Assembly (NCBI GenBank): GCA_017163975.1
Contig: JAFFSR010000221.1
Span: forward strand, 5,332,001-5,396,000
Reading direction: 5' to 3'
Origin: Anastatus disparis
Lineage: Eukaryota > Arthropoda > Insecta > Hymenoptera > Eupelmidae
DNA: 64,000 nt
The notes below the pieces were generated by a model, which saw nothing but the letters and a program-made list of their open reading frames with translations, did not search any database and was not told the DNA's origin. The position numbers and the translations under genes are program-made. Every line of letters begins with the position of its first letter. Position 1 is the first letter of the stretch. Positions 25,001 through 35,924 of this stretch are shown piece after piece.

Positions 25001-25260
25001 ATATATGTATAATACATTTTTTGTAAAATATGATCATTAATGAATTTTTAAATAAATACATTTTCAAATAAATTGAATTTCAAGAATTAAAATTCGACGA
25101 TTTCGTTTTTTTCGCCGAAAAAAATGAAAAAGTATGCCAATATCAGAATTTATTAATACATTCAATCAAAGAAGATTAAAAATTTTTAAAAATAAAATAA
25201 TTTTTTATTTAAAGAGCAATACCATGTATTTTATAAAATGTTATAAAACATGTAAAATGT
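22060..25260. other. Intergenic region, partly purine/pyrimidine-rich
   Basis: No supported gene. Between about 22690 and 23780 the composition is richer in GC and in GA/CT tracts than the surroundings, with a CAG/CAC-rich patch at 23641-23681 (CCGCCAGCAGTAGCAGCCAC). Short open frames there lack domain features. It could be transcribed non-coding or regulatory DNA. Confidence 0.4.
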
Positions 25261-25264
25261 AAAC

Positions 25265-26320
25265 GTATATGCTTTTAAAACAAAAAGTTTTTCCAAGAAA
25301 TTTATTCGATCCCAATTTGGTATATAGTATCCCTGGTAGAAATTTTCCCGATTTTTTCTCCATGGGTTGGTCAATTTTTTTATATATTCCCATTCGTTGT
25401 ACTATTATTTCGCCAATATCACCGCTAATGGCGTCACGTTTTACGCCATTCATTGCCCAACCGATATGGGAAATTTAAAGTTATGCTTTATATATTAATT
25501 ATCACAATCATTATTACAATTATAACACATGAATAAACATATCACACGCGCACGTACATATAAAATAATTAATTGATTATCGTTTTAGAATTGTCTTTGA
25601 TTAAAAGCAACATATTTTATTTTTATTAACTACGTTAAATTTTTTATAGCTTTTTTCACTATGTTCACAATTGAGGTTAAGTATACAGTCAAAATTTTCA
25701 ATCTTTCACACGTATTATTTTCATCACTTTCTTCAAACACATAATCACTTTACAAACTACTTTGTTTTTATAATTATCTAAAATTCTTTTTGCTCTGTAT
25801 TTTTTAAACAGTAAATACAGTAGTTATATTATGTAGCACACGTTTGATTTCAGAGTCTACCGAACGTTAGTTAGTTGTCGCTTTCGTGTTCGCACTTGTC
25901 ACAGACGCCAGCTGTTAAACAGTCCGCCATTCATTAGTAAAATATTTCGCCAACCGTTCACAAATAAAATTGGGCAATAATTGAAAAATTGGGCATTTTT
26001 GTTGGTGAAATTTCTACCAGGGATATTGAAAAAGACTATAGAATAAACATTTTTTCGACAGTACGCAAAAGTATGAATTTCGGTATTATCAAATATTGAT
26101 TCTTTTGAATATTGTCTTTTTTAACATTTAAAAGTAACTATATCTAAAACAAAAAGTTTTTCCAAGAAACTTATTCGGTTCGGTAGTCCAAATCTACTAG
26201 TATATTAAAAAAAACTATAGAATAAATATTTTTTGTCAGTACACATAAGAATTCCGATATTGTCAAATATATTGATTCACTTGAATATTGCGTATCTAAC
26301 ATTTAAAAGAAAATATTACG
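25265..26320. repeat. Tandem duplication of about 180 bp, one unit split by a MITE
   Basis: Unit 1 is 25265-25330 plus 26023-26145, unit 2 is 26146-26320. Shared landmarks: AAAACAAAAAGTTTTTCCAA, GAAA(T/C)TTATTCG, ACTATAGAATAAA, TATTGATTC and TTGAATATTG, and ACATTTAAAAG. Confidence 0.75.
25331..26022. mobile_element. MITE with CCCTGGTAGAAATTT terminal inverted repeats, copy 2 (long)
   Basis: About 690 bp. Starts CCCTGGTAGAAATTT at 25331 and ends with its inverse (AAATTTCTACCAGGG) at 26022. Inserted in unit 1 of the flanking tandem repeat; unit 2 shows the uninterrupted site (AGTATATTAAAAA), compatible with a two-base duplication. No transposase frame seen. The interior from about 25855 to 25935 is GC-richer than its ends. 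Confidence 0.75.
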
Positions 26321-26879
26321 AAAAACATTTATTTATACAATTTCAACAATAATAATACACATTTAAATATCAAATGGTATTTAATACTGTATGAATAAAA
26401 ATATATTTTGTTTTTGCATTTAATTTTTTTTTAATAATTTAAATACCTTATTGATTATAAAATATTTTTACGGTACATTTCGTACTATTATTAAAGGCTT
26501 AATTCGTTGACCGAGTCGTTCGATGCATGAAAATGTAAATTTATGTGCGTTCGGAATCAAAAGACTGGATAACTCATTTAATTGTATGCGTACATGAAAT
26601 ATAGATTAAATCATAAATTACATTGGAATATGTGCATGTGCATTCTTTTGTTACACCATATGCGTTTATTGAATATCGCCAGCAGCAAACTACACTAAGC
26701 ATGCTTCAAATTTCTTCATGTCGTGTTGAATTCTAATAAATTGTTATTTTAATATAAAACATTAATGTAATTTGTAAGGCTAGTTTCAAAATCTCATGTA
26801 CAGTGTAAATATTAATATGCCAAAAAATAATTAATTTATTGATACATCAATTATTACATATAAAAAGTTATATTCTCGT

Positions 26880-27080
26880 AGGTCGTCAGTGGCTCAGTCG
26901 GTATAGAGCGATGGATTCGTAATCTCGAGGTTCCGAGTTCGAATCCCGCTCTCGGCTAATTTATACTAGCACCACTGTACGTTACATGTGCTTTGTTTAT
27001 AAACACACTGAGAAACCTCCGTCGCTAATTAGCGCATCGTAATGATAGCATAAAATACAGCGACGCTAAATAAATATAAA
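26880..27080 (+). mobile_element. tRNA-derived SINE, copy 2
   Basis: Same head (GTGGCTCAGTCGGTATAGCG region, GAGTTCGAATCCCGC), body (GCACCACTGTACGTTACATG, CGTCGCTAATTAGC) and AAATAAA tail as copy 1. Confidence 0.92.
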
Positions 27081-27089
27081 AAAAGTTAA

Positions 27090-29890
27090 TAATGTTATAG
27101 TTAAAGTTATTAATAAGTTATATTAATTGAATAATTAATTTTTTTTTAATCAATAACTTATTTTTTTATTCTAAATCTAAATTATTTAATAATTAATTAT
27201 TATTATTTTGTTTGTATTATTATTTACAATTTACTTATGTCTAAAATTAAGTGTTACAAATTTTAATGTAGTTAGTTTATTTATTTATGATAAAATTTAA
27301 CTATCAACAATAAATCTAACTTTACTGATTTATAGCTGAAAAGCTGTTTAACGAAACGACAATAAATAATTCAATAAATAACTTAAATTTAACAACAAGT
27401 ACCTTGCAGTACAAAAAGCAAGCAAGCAAGCCTCTTAGACATTGACATAGTCGTGAAAACTAAGTTACACGAGGATGAAAGAACGCGAAATAGGTGGAGC
27501 AGCCAGAGAGTGCATCTTAAGAAAGAGCTTCGTGTGTGCGTATATGTAGGTGTACACATATAAAAGTTACAACTATTCCGATACACAGAGCCGTGCAGTA
27601 AGTTCAAGTGTGTTTGCTCGTGTTTTTAGGCTCCCTTGAGCCCATCTAAGAAGAGTAAGGAGTCCTCCTATGTTTAAGACTACCAGGATGAAGAAAATTG
27701 CGAGCCTTTATAAAGGTATATAGCAAAGCAATGGCATCCTTTCTTGTATATAAGATAGGAACGAACGGAACGAACGAGGAGAGGGAAGGAGAGAAAGGAC
27801 GCGATTTATGAGTACGACATCGGGGACGAACGAAAGGTATATATGCACATGCGCTTGTTCCTTACCACCTACTATGTATTATAATAGCTTTGAGGGTAAA
27901 TGCAAAGGCATAGAATAGAAGGGTTCAACACGTATATACGTAATGCTTCGCCGCTATGTTCCACAACCTCCTCCTCTCCCTATCCTCCTTCGTATGAAGA
28001 GAAAGAGTAAAATAGTATTTGCGAGCAAGTGTAAAAGAATGGAATTTATGATGATAAGGTGCAAGCTCATGCAACCAAAAACCTCGTTAGTCTATTATTC
28101 CCCTCTGTTCTGGGTACATATTATGCTTTATATATTGAGCTGGATAGCACAGTACAATAGGATCTATGGGATATCGATGGCCGGGAGAAATGACTTGATT
28201 CAAAGTTATTTTGAAGCATTTGAAGTATTCTAATACACGGTACACTCAAGTTATAATGGATGATATGGTATACCAGTATTTTTCTATTAAATCATAATAA
28301 ATAAAATAATAAAGTATTATGTAAATTATTATCAGTTGCAAAAAAGTTGATAGATTACCTAACTTTTAAATAAAGTTTCTAAAAGTTTCTTATTGACTTT
28401 GATACTCGATAATCCGAAAACTTCACAATTTTTAAAAATTATCAAAGCCATTTTTTTTTATTGCTAGCACAAAAGTTGAAATGTCGTAAAAAATTTTGAC
28501 TGGATGACCCGTGTATTAGATAAAAGTATGAAAAACGACTTGTCCGGGGCCTTGAAATCCAATTCTGTCAAACAAACAAGCCAAAAAAAATATTCGAAAA
28601 AACATACACCCATCAACTTTAATATCAGCGAAGCGATTATCAATATTTTCATTTTGATTTATTGTTTTTACTTTTTCGAAGAATTTCAAATCCGAAAATC
28701 TTTTTAAAAATATTTTTCAATATTTTTACCCTTAGGCAAATAAAAGTAAAGTACAATCCTCATGATAAAAATACAAAAATAAGTTTGACTTTTGCATGGA
28801 ATTGTTAATATGAAAATTTTTAATGATTTTTTAAAAATTTCATAAAATTTTAATTTCTGATATTTATTTGTAAATAATACTACGTTGCATTTTAAAATCG
28901 TGCATTTTTTTACAAATTTAATTTTTTAATCAAAATAAAATTTCGAATTCAATATACATTTATCAGTTAATCTTTTTTTTCTGACTTATATTATTTTATT
29001 AAATTTTATAAATAATTTTAATTAACAATATGTTTGAATTTCAGTAACACGAATTTCGCATGTCGCTTTTGTTAAAATAATTTTAAAATAAATAGAATAT
29101 TTAAACTGAATTTCATGGAAACGCTTTTACATAATCAATCGCCTTTTATCTCTGCTAATAAAATTTACAATGAAAAAAAATGTTATCCTAATCGTGTAAA
29201 TTGATTGCATTGTTCGAACGGAATTTGGTCACTCTATGAAATCGATTGAAATTCGCGCACTACCACTAATGAGTTATCAACGAACACGTAAATATGCATC
29301 GTTCAAAATTCATGCGATCTTCCAGCAGTCAGTAAAATGACATATCATTGTAAATATTATTGAAATCTGTATAAATAAAATGATCTCGCTAAAACTTCGC
29401 TTTTAATTCATTATAAATAAAGCTTCGAATTTCATGGCATGCAAATTTAGATTTTTCCAATATTGTTGACTGTATTTGTTTTGTTTAGCGATAACGTAAA
29501 TTTTGATTTATAAAATAAAATTTTACCTTTTATTTATTTAATAATATTTATTTAATTCAGGTTCAATGAAAATGAGTTAATATAATGTACAGCTTTCTTT
29601 TTAAAAATATGTAAAATTCGTTTATTGTTTACAAAAGCGATATATTTATAACTAATATGGTGTAAGCTTTATTGATTTATTTTTGGGAAGTAATTTTACA
29701 GATTCATCGTAAACATCTATTTATTAACATTAATGGTTTTAATAAATATAAAAAAAATACACAGAAATCTGTTGATATTTATAAATACTGACTCATATAA
29801 CAAAAAGAGTATCAATAAACATGAAAAATAAGTAGACGTATCCTAAGTACAATCAAATATAAAAAAATTATAAATTATTCTTTGACAATG
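27090..29890. other. Intergenic region without supported gene
   Basis: The 27390-28260 part is less AT-rich, with GA-rich tracts, GAACGAACGGAACGAACGAG at about 27760 and several short open frames that show no domain, signal peptide or splice logic. The rest is AT-rich without recognised features. Confidence 0.4.
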
Positions 29891-29897
29891 CAATACT

Positions 29898-29903
29898 TTA
29901 TTC
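29898..29903 (-). terminator. Polyadenylation signal AATAAA of the secreted peptide gene
   Basis: AATAAA on the minus strand, about 67 bases past the TAG of the gene at 29970-30425. Confidence 0.6.
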
Positions 29904-29969
29904 ATTTCATAAATATATTATTCACCATCACAATACGTAACGTGCTGAATAAAACGATGTTGAAAATTA

Positions 29970-30425
29970 CTAATGCCGATAATCTTGAGGCTCGAAATTA
30001 TTTTCTTTGTACTTGTTGCTGTTGCCCGCGTAGAAGGGTCGCTGAGCAATGAGGCTTGGATGCGGAGGATAAAAGTAAGGTTTCGCCGCTCTCTTGTTTT
30101 GTTGATTAGCTTCGAAATCATCGTTTTGCGGATAACGATTGCTGTTGCTCACGTAATATGGTCTCTGAGCTACGAGACTTGGATGCGGAGGATAGAAGAA
30201 AGGCTTATCCGAAGGTTGTCCTCGATTAGGTTGATCGGCCCAGTTTTGTTGCTGCTGTTGCTGTCCAGATGGTCTCTGTTTATTATTCATACCGTAGAAC
30301 AAATCACCGATCCATTTGAAAGGCCGAAATTCACTAAGCTCTTTTCCAGCATCCGGAAAAACGAAAGCTGACGCACTATTTGTGGCTATAAAAGCCACTA
30401 GTAACGAGAGAAACGTGATTCTCAT
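29970..30425 (-). CDS. Secreted repeat peptide precursor, unrecognised
   Basis: Single-exon frame of 151 residues, ATG 30423-30425 to TAG 29970-29972. Residues 1-20 are a clear signal peptide (MRITFLSLLVAFIATNSASA). Then come an acidic/aromatic segment, a Gln run at 55-60, and two copies of a unit at residues 74-105 and 115-146 with the shared core FYPPHPSL[VI]AQRP[YF]Y followed by NSN[RK]Y. The units are separated by a dibasic KR at 111-112, a typical convertase site. I do not recognise a family. The layout fits a peptide precursor (neuropeptide, venom or proline-rich antimicrobial). The PPHP run faintly recalls apidaecin-type peptides, but that is only a hint. A TATA box and initiator lie upstream, and AATAAA downstream, supporting expression. 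Confidence 0.82.
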   Translation of the reverse strand: MRITFLSLLVAFIATNSASAFVFPDAGKELSEFRPFKWIGDLFYGMNNKQRPSGQQQQQQNWADQPNRGQPSDKPFFYPPHPSLVAQRPYYVSNSNRYPQNDDFEANQQNKRAAKPYFYPPHPSLIAQRPFYAGNSNKYKENNFEPQDYRH

Positions 30426-30493
30426 TGCGAAGCTCGTTTAATTATTATTAGGTTATCACTGATATTAAAAATTTGAGAGGTGTCGTTGAAAAA

Positions 30494-30529
30494 ACTGATA
30501 CGGTAATTGAGGAGTCGTTTCCTTTTATA
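30494..30529 (-). promoter_or_regulatory. Core promoter (TATA box and initiator) of the secreted peptide gene
   Basis: On the minus strand TATAAAAGG at 30521-30529 is followed by the arthropod initiator TCAGT at 30494-30498. The T of the TATA box lies about 33 bases before the initiator A, the standard spacing. The predicted 5' UTR is about 70 bases. Confidence 0.75.
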
Positions 30530-30539
30530 TGACTAAAGT

Positions 30540-33500
30540 GCTTACTTTGTTGATACAGATGGATCGAGAGAATTTCTAAAGAGAATGTTACGTATCTTCA
30601 TGGCTAATCAAACTTTATTATATGCGTTTGTTGTGCATGTTTATGATATGGCTACGTTTTATAATCATCCAAAGAAAACAATGCGCTGGAAACTTTTTAT
30701 TTAGGTTTCATTGTGAGAATAATTAAAAAAATAATCACAAGGCATCTATGTTCATATTATATTGAAGCTTGTTATAAAAAAAAATATTATTATAAAAAAA
30801 CAAGTATTGGATATTACATTATGTTTGGCAACAATTATAAACAATGCCAGAGATTATGTTTGTGTGATTTTAAAAAAACACAAGGCCTTATCTTTATTTT
30901 GCAGTCACGAAAAATATAGTGGTATCGTTTATGCGATAATTTATTAAACTTTTTTGCGTTAAACTGAAATTTTTTGTATGATATGCATGTAAACATTCTA
31001 CAGGATTATATTAAAATGTTTTTGTGCACCGAGAGAATTTCCCAATAACAATTATGGTAACACTAAATGCAATTGTGAGACATCGTATATCTTGAGGTAT
31101 TTTATAAATGTGCATGTTTAAATGTCATTGAGCATAGACAAAATTTACAATCCATTTAATAAATTTTAATGTACTACTACATAATTTTTACTTTTTAGAA
31201 AAATATATGGAAATTTTCAAAGAAATAGCTATAATTTTTACAGCTCAGTATTGTGATTTCTATAAAGATTTATTACAAATACCTAAAAAAATCTAAATAT
31301 CCAACTGCTCATTTCCATACTTACGTATGGCAGTATTCCTTTTCTCGATCAAACAACATGACAATAATTTTATAATACAAAATTTATGAGGTGATTCAGA
31401 AAAAGACAATTTTGGTGCATTGCTATAATTTTTTGTTATAAATTAATATTATTATATTTTATTATAATTTTTAGTACAACTATATGTTGATTTATAATTT
31501 TATTTAGATCTCTATCAAATAACCAGCTGATGAGATGGTATCACTTGATTCAAAAAACATTTTTTATTCATTTTCACAATTTATACTAATAAAAAAGTAA
31601 ATATAAATAAATATATCTATTCAAATAAAAAAAAATATTCGATAAAATTAAGAATTGAATTATATAAATTTTAATTATACAAAAAATAATAAAAAATTTT
31701 TTTGATGAATAACAATGTCTTTGTTATTTGTAACGACAAAAAAGAAACGATTAACATACCTATTCAAAAAATAATGAATGAAAGTTAACGCTTTCATATA
31801 GTTATTCAAAATTAATTAAATAATAATTAATTTTGAATAAATTAAATAAAAAATAACAATACATTTATTTTCAAGTTTTTAATATTTCTCTGCACAGCTG
31901 AGTAAATTCGTGACGAATGTACAAACTTAAATTCCAATCACGCGTCAATAATTGGGAAAAACTATAAAATATTGTATAATAAAATGAAAAGAGACACGAG
32001 GCTTACGTCAGATACGTCATTTATGAAGGTACTCAAAGACACGACATTTATTATCTAAACGTGCCATATTTAAGTCCATTTACTTCCTTTGAAATTCTAA
32101 GCAACCAAAATTGATTACGATAGTAATTTCAAACATTTACTTTATGATAATCTTGAAAAATCTATGAGGGATTGATAATAATTGTAAAAACAATCTATAG
32201 CTAATTATTTATTTTGCAACACATTTGTTTATTTAAAAAAATCAAATGCTTAAAACTGTAATGTTTATATTACATTAAAATCATCATAGTTTTATGAATC
32301 AATACATTATATCTTGTATGCTAAAATTTATCGAATGTAATTTAACTAGCCTATTATAGATACTTTTGATAATCTTTATCTAATAATATGGGAAAATTTA
32401 TGAACATAATTTATAATCTTTCCTATAATGACAAAATATCTCTTTATTTAAGTATTTGTAGTCATAATGATTTTCATTACATAACACTTGTATCAACTTT
32501 TATAAAAAAAAAAGAACAATACGAAAACAATACAAATTATGATTATTATTATAATTATTTCAGAAATCAAAAACTTATTTTTCATTAAATATTATGTAAT
32601 AATATTCGTTATGATTATATAATTATCATTTGCGTTATCACAAAAATGCGTATTTATGATTATTTAAAATTTATTTAACTTTTTTAAAAGAAAATAAAGA
32701 ATTTTATTCGATAAAAGTCATCTGCTTTTATACAAACTATACAAAATTTAGATCAAGTTTCGTGTATTCTATAGCAAGATTTTTCGCAATAGTTTTTCAA
32801 ATTTATTAGAGTTTGTTAACGTGAAACAAGTCAGCTTATTTCTAGAAATCAAAAGTGCTTAAATTTCAAGTTTTATAAATCCAGGATTTAAAACTTATTG
32901 TTCTCTTTATTAGAATTAATTATCCTTTAAAAAGCTTCAGGTTACTTAATAGTTTCGTTAATACATAAAAAACATTTAATTTTTCATTTAAACTTCAACA
33001 ATATGAACAATGAGTTTTGTTCCTAATTTTCAAACACAAAGATTTCTATGAAGAACAATATAAAAAGAGCTTGTGAAAGTTTGTTATATCAGTGTCGTTA
33101 TAAAGGAGGAGAAAAAAAGTAGTGCAATTAAGTAAAAGACGAGAAGTCCATAGCTCTTTTTCAATGAGAAGCATTAGGTCAATTCTTCTCTCTCGCTTTT
33201 TTTTTTCAACCTGACTTAAAAGAACAGAAGAAACGCAAGACATCCTTTTCAATCAAGATATATTTGTTACTTGCTCCTTTTTTTTTCTGTCCTTTCTCTT
33301 CTCAACTTTTACCAAAGCTTCAAAGCAGCGCATTATCAAAATAAAACTTTCCTCGACCAACTCAACGTCATGGGGGAATTTAAAGTCAACGTTGTATAAG
33401 CGGATATATCGGTGCGTCATCTCACAAAATGTATTAACAATATCTATCATACAGGTCGATGAAGGATTATGAATTTAATGCAAAACATCAAAGACCGAAT

Positions 33501-34550
33501 TGAATAATTTATTGGAATTATAAAAATTCAAATCTCATAACAATAATAATTAATCGTATCAGCCAATGTTATAAATACGGCATGAAATTGTTAAAAATAT
33601 AATATACCTGTTGAGCCCATACATTTATATTATGCTATAAATAATTAAATGAGATTTGATTTAACGTGAAAAAAAAGTAAAAGGATTGAAAAATAATAAG
33701 CTTTTTTCCAGTAATTATAAAAAATCTTGGATTTATAAAAATCCTTGTACGTATATGAAACTCGCCATTCAATAAATCGCCCGATAATCCTTTTTCAGAG
33801 TTCTTTTTGCGCAATTTTTCATCTATTTGAAATACGTGCTTCAGTACTCGAATATCGAATATTTGAATAGAGATTGCCGCCTGGTTTCACTATATCCGTT
33901 TATTATAGAGCATGGCTGACAATCAAAGTTACCCCACCCCCCCTTTTTTTTATCCGGAAGACGAATTAGCCATCCGTGGATTTTCTTATATCTAATAATT
34001 TTATTAGGTGTTAAAGAGAAAATATTTTACTTTGTTTATTATTTTTCTACAATTTTTAGCAATTTGTTACTTTTTTAAAACAAATTAATCGAAAAAATCA
34101 TGATGATTCAATTTAATTTTAGTTATTGATATGCTAGAATAAATTTTAACTTAAAGCTTTATTTCTTTTTTTAATTTTACTTTTTCTAAGACTGAACAAA
34201 TAAGGACTTAAATACAATTACTGTAAAAGGTCAACGTATAATTAAATGTATGTGTTCTTAGAATGTATAACCTTAATTCAATCAACCAAACATGTGAATA
34301 TCAATATAAAAAAAATAACGAAACTAAAAATTTTCATAAAGAAAAATCGAATGATATAATTACTGCTATAAGAGCACCATTAAACGTACATAGCGATAAT
34401 TCGAGCTACAACAGACAAAATATTCACTAAAATCTTAAAAACTTTTATTTTTAAGTTTAAGTTGATTCTTAGTTGATCCAAGTAAATATAGTTCTCTAAA
34501 GAATAAAGAAAGAAAAAAAAGAATAAAGAAAAAAGCTACATTTCCAGTGA
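30540..34550. other. AT-rich intergenic region
   Basis: No supported gene. A perfect AT hairpin (TTATTCAAAATTAATT and its inverse) is at 31802-31840. The stretch 33030-33460 has less AT and more GA/CT tracts but no coding evidence. Confidence 0.45.
31802..31840. repeat. AT palindrome
   Basis: TTATTCAAAATTAATTA... and its reverse complement meet with almost no loop. Confidence 0.7.
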
Positions 34551-34552
34551 GA

Positions 34553-34742
34553 GAGGTCGTCAGTGGCTCAGTCGGTAGAGTAATGGATTCGTAATCTCGA
34601 GGTCCCGAGTTCGAATCCCGCTCTCGGCTGATTTATACAAGCACCACTGTACGTTACATGTGCTTTGTTCACAAACACACTGACGACCCCCGTCGTTAAT
34701 TAGCATCGCAATGATAGCATAGATACGACGTTAAAAAAAAAA
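34553..34742 (+). mobile_element. tRNA-derived SINE, copy 3
   Basis: Head with TGGCTCAGTCGGTAGAG and CCCGAGTTCGAATCCCGC, the shared body, and a GACGTTAAAAAAAAAA tail. This copy has lost part of the body end (ACAGC before GACGTT). Confidence 0.92.
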
Positions 34743-34744
34743 GT

Positions 34745-35910
34745 ATTGTTAAAATTTTAAAGATTCTTCATCTGATTCTTCTTTATTATCTTGTTTAATT
34801 TTTTACATCATAATATCAATAATTTCTGTAGTTGTAAAGCACTATATGAGCGTAAAGTATCAAAAACCATTTCGCTAGTTTTACGTTCAACATGGAAAAA
34901 TTTAAATTAGTAAGTTTAAATTACCGCGATGGATGTAGTTATTATGCATGCAGTTTCTTAAAATGATCGTTAGGTTAACGATTATGCTAGCTCAAAATTA
35001 TAGTTGGTATAAGTAAGAAGTTACCGTTGTCCCAAAATAGCGAAAATTTTTGCTGGTACAGGGATATTTTTTACTTGTTGTAATATATTTTTCATCGCGC
35101 AAACAAAAACTTGTTTCCAAAGAAAACGTATTTATTTATTTCTCTATTTGTTGGAAAATTTTTTTATTCAAACCCCGTTATGCAACAAAGATTTAAGATT
35201 TAAATTAACATCTTTATCTTCCAAAATAGTTTTGAAAATTAATGTTCAATATAAAAGAAATAAGAATAGGTTCATCTGATAAATCAAAACATATTCTACA
35301 AACCATGAAATTTATTTAAAATTTTTATTCTTTTATATTAATGCTTTATATCTATGTATGAGAGAAAAATTTCGCATGAAAGTTAAAATAGCATTTTCTT
35401 ATTCCATCAAAAAAATGTTGAATTTTTGCGTATATCCTTATATTGCAGCTGACGTTAAGGATGTTTCCTGCGGTAAGTCACTTGACCAGAGTTGCTTTAG
35501 AATATTTTATCGTCAAGCAAACTTTATATCGACTTACCTTACCCTTTGCATAACTTTAGTATACGTGACGTTGAGAATTGAAGATAGCAAATATTATGTT
35601 TTGAAGATGTTCTCTATAATTTTAGATATTTTTATAGGAAATTTGTATTAATTAATTAACTGTTATAATGTTTTTGATGAAATCACATATTATTAATTAT
35701 TCTGACAAAAAATTGCTAAATTTCATAAAATAATTATAAATTTTATTGTCGTTCTTTTGATACATTATTTTACAAATTGACCAAAAAATAAGGCATTTGT
35801 AATATCTATAAATGTACATCTTAAGCAAAATATTCTTCAAAAAACTGCACATGTGCAGCAGAATTTCTTTCTTCAGAAAAACGTAATGGTAACAAAGTTG
35901 CGCAGGTGCA
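34745..35910. other. AT-rich region 3' of OPLAH
   Basis: No supported gene; an open frame at 35358-35651 (+) lacks any domain or signal. Candidate OPLAH poly-A signals lie in the right part. Confidence 0.45.
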
Positions 35911-35911
35911 T

Positions 35912-35917
35912 TTTATT
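35912..35917 (-). terminator. Candidate polyadenylation signal of OPLAH
   Basis: AATAAA on the minus strand 8 bases past the TGA. It is unusually close, so a further AATAAA downstream may be the one used. Confidence 0.35.
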
Positions 35918-35924
35918 AAAACAC

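Noticed and set aside
27943..28233. Open frame of 96 codons on the + strand
   Set aside because: No signal, domain, repeat or splice context; residue use looks random. Treated as chance in a less AT-rich block.
29973..30371. Open frame of 132 codons on the + strand
   Set aside because: It is the antisense shadow of the secreted repeat peptide gene, which has the signal peptide, promoter and poly-A signal.
35358..35651. Open frame of 97 codons on the + strand
   Set aside because: No recognisable features and close to the OPLAH 3' end on the other strand; likely chance.
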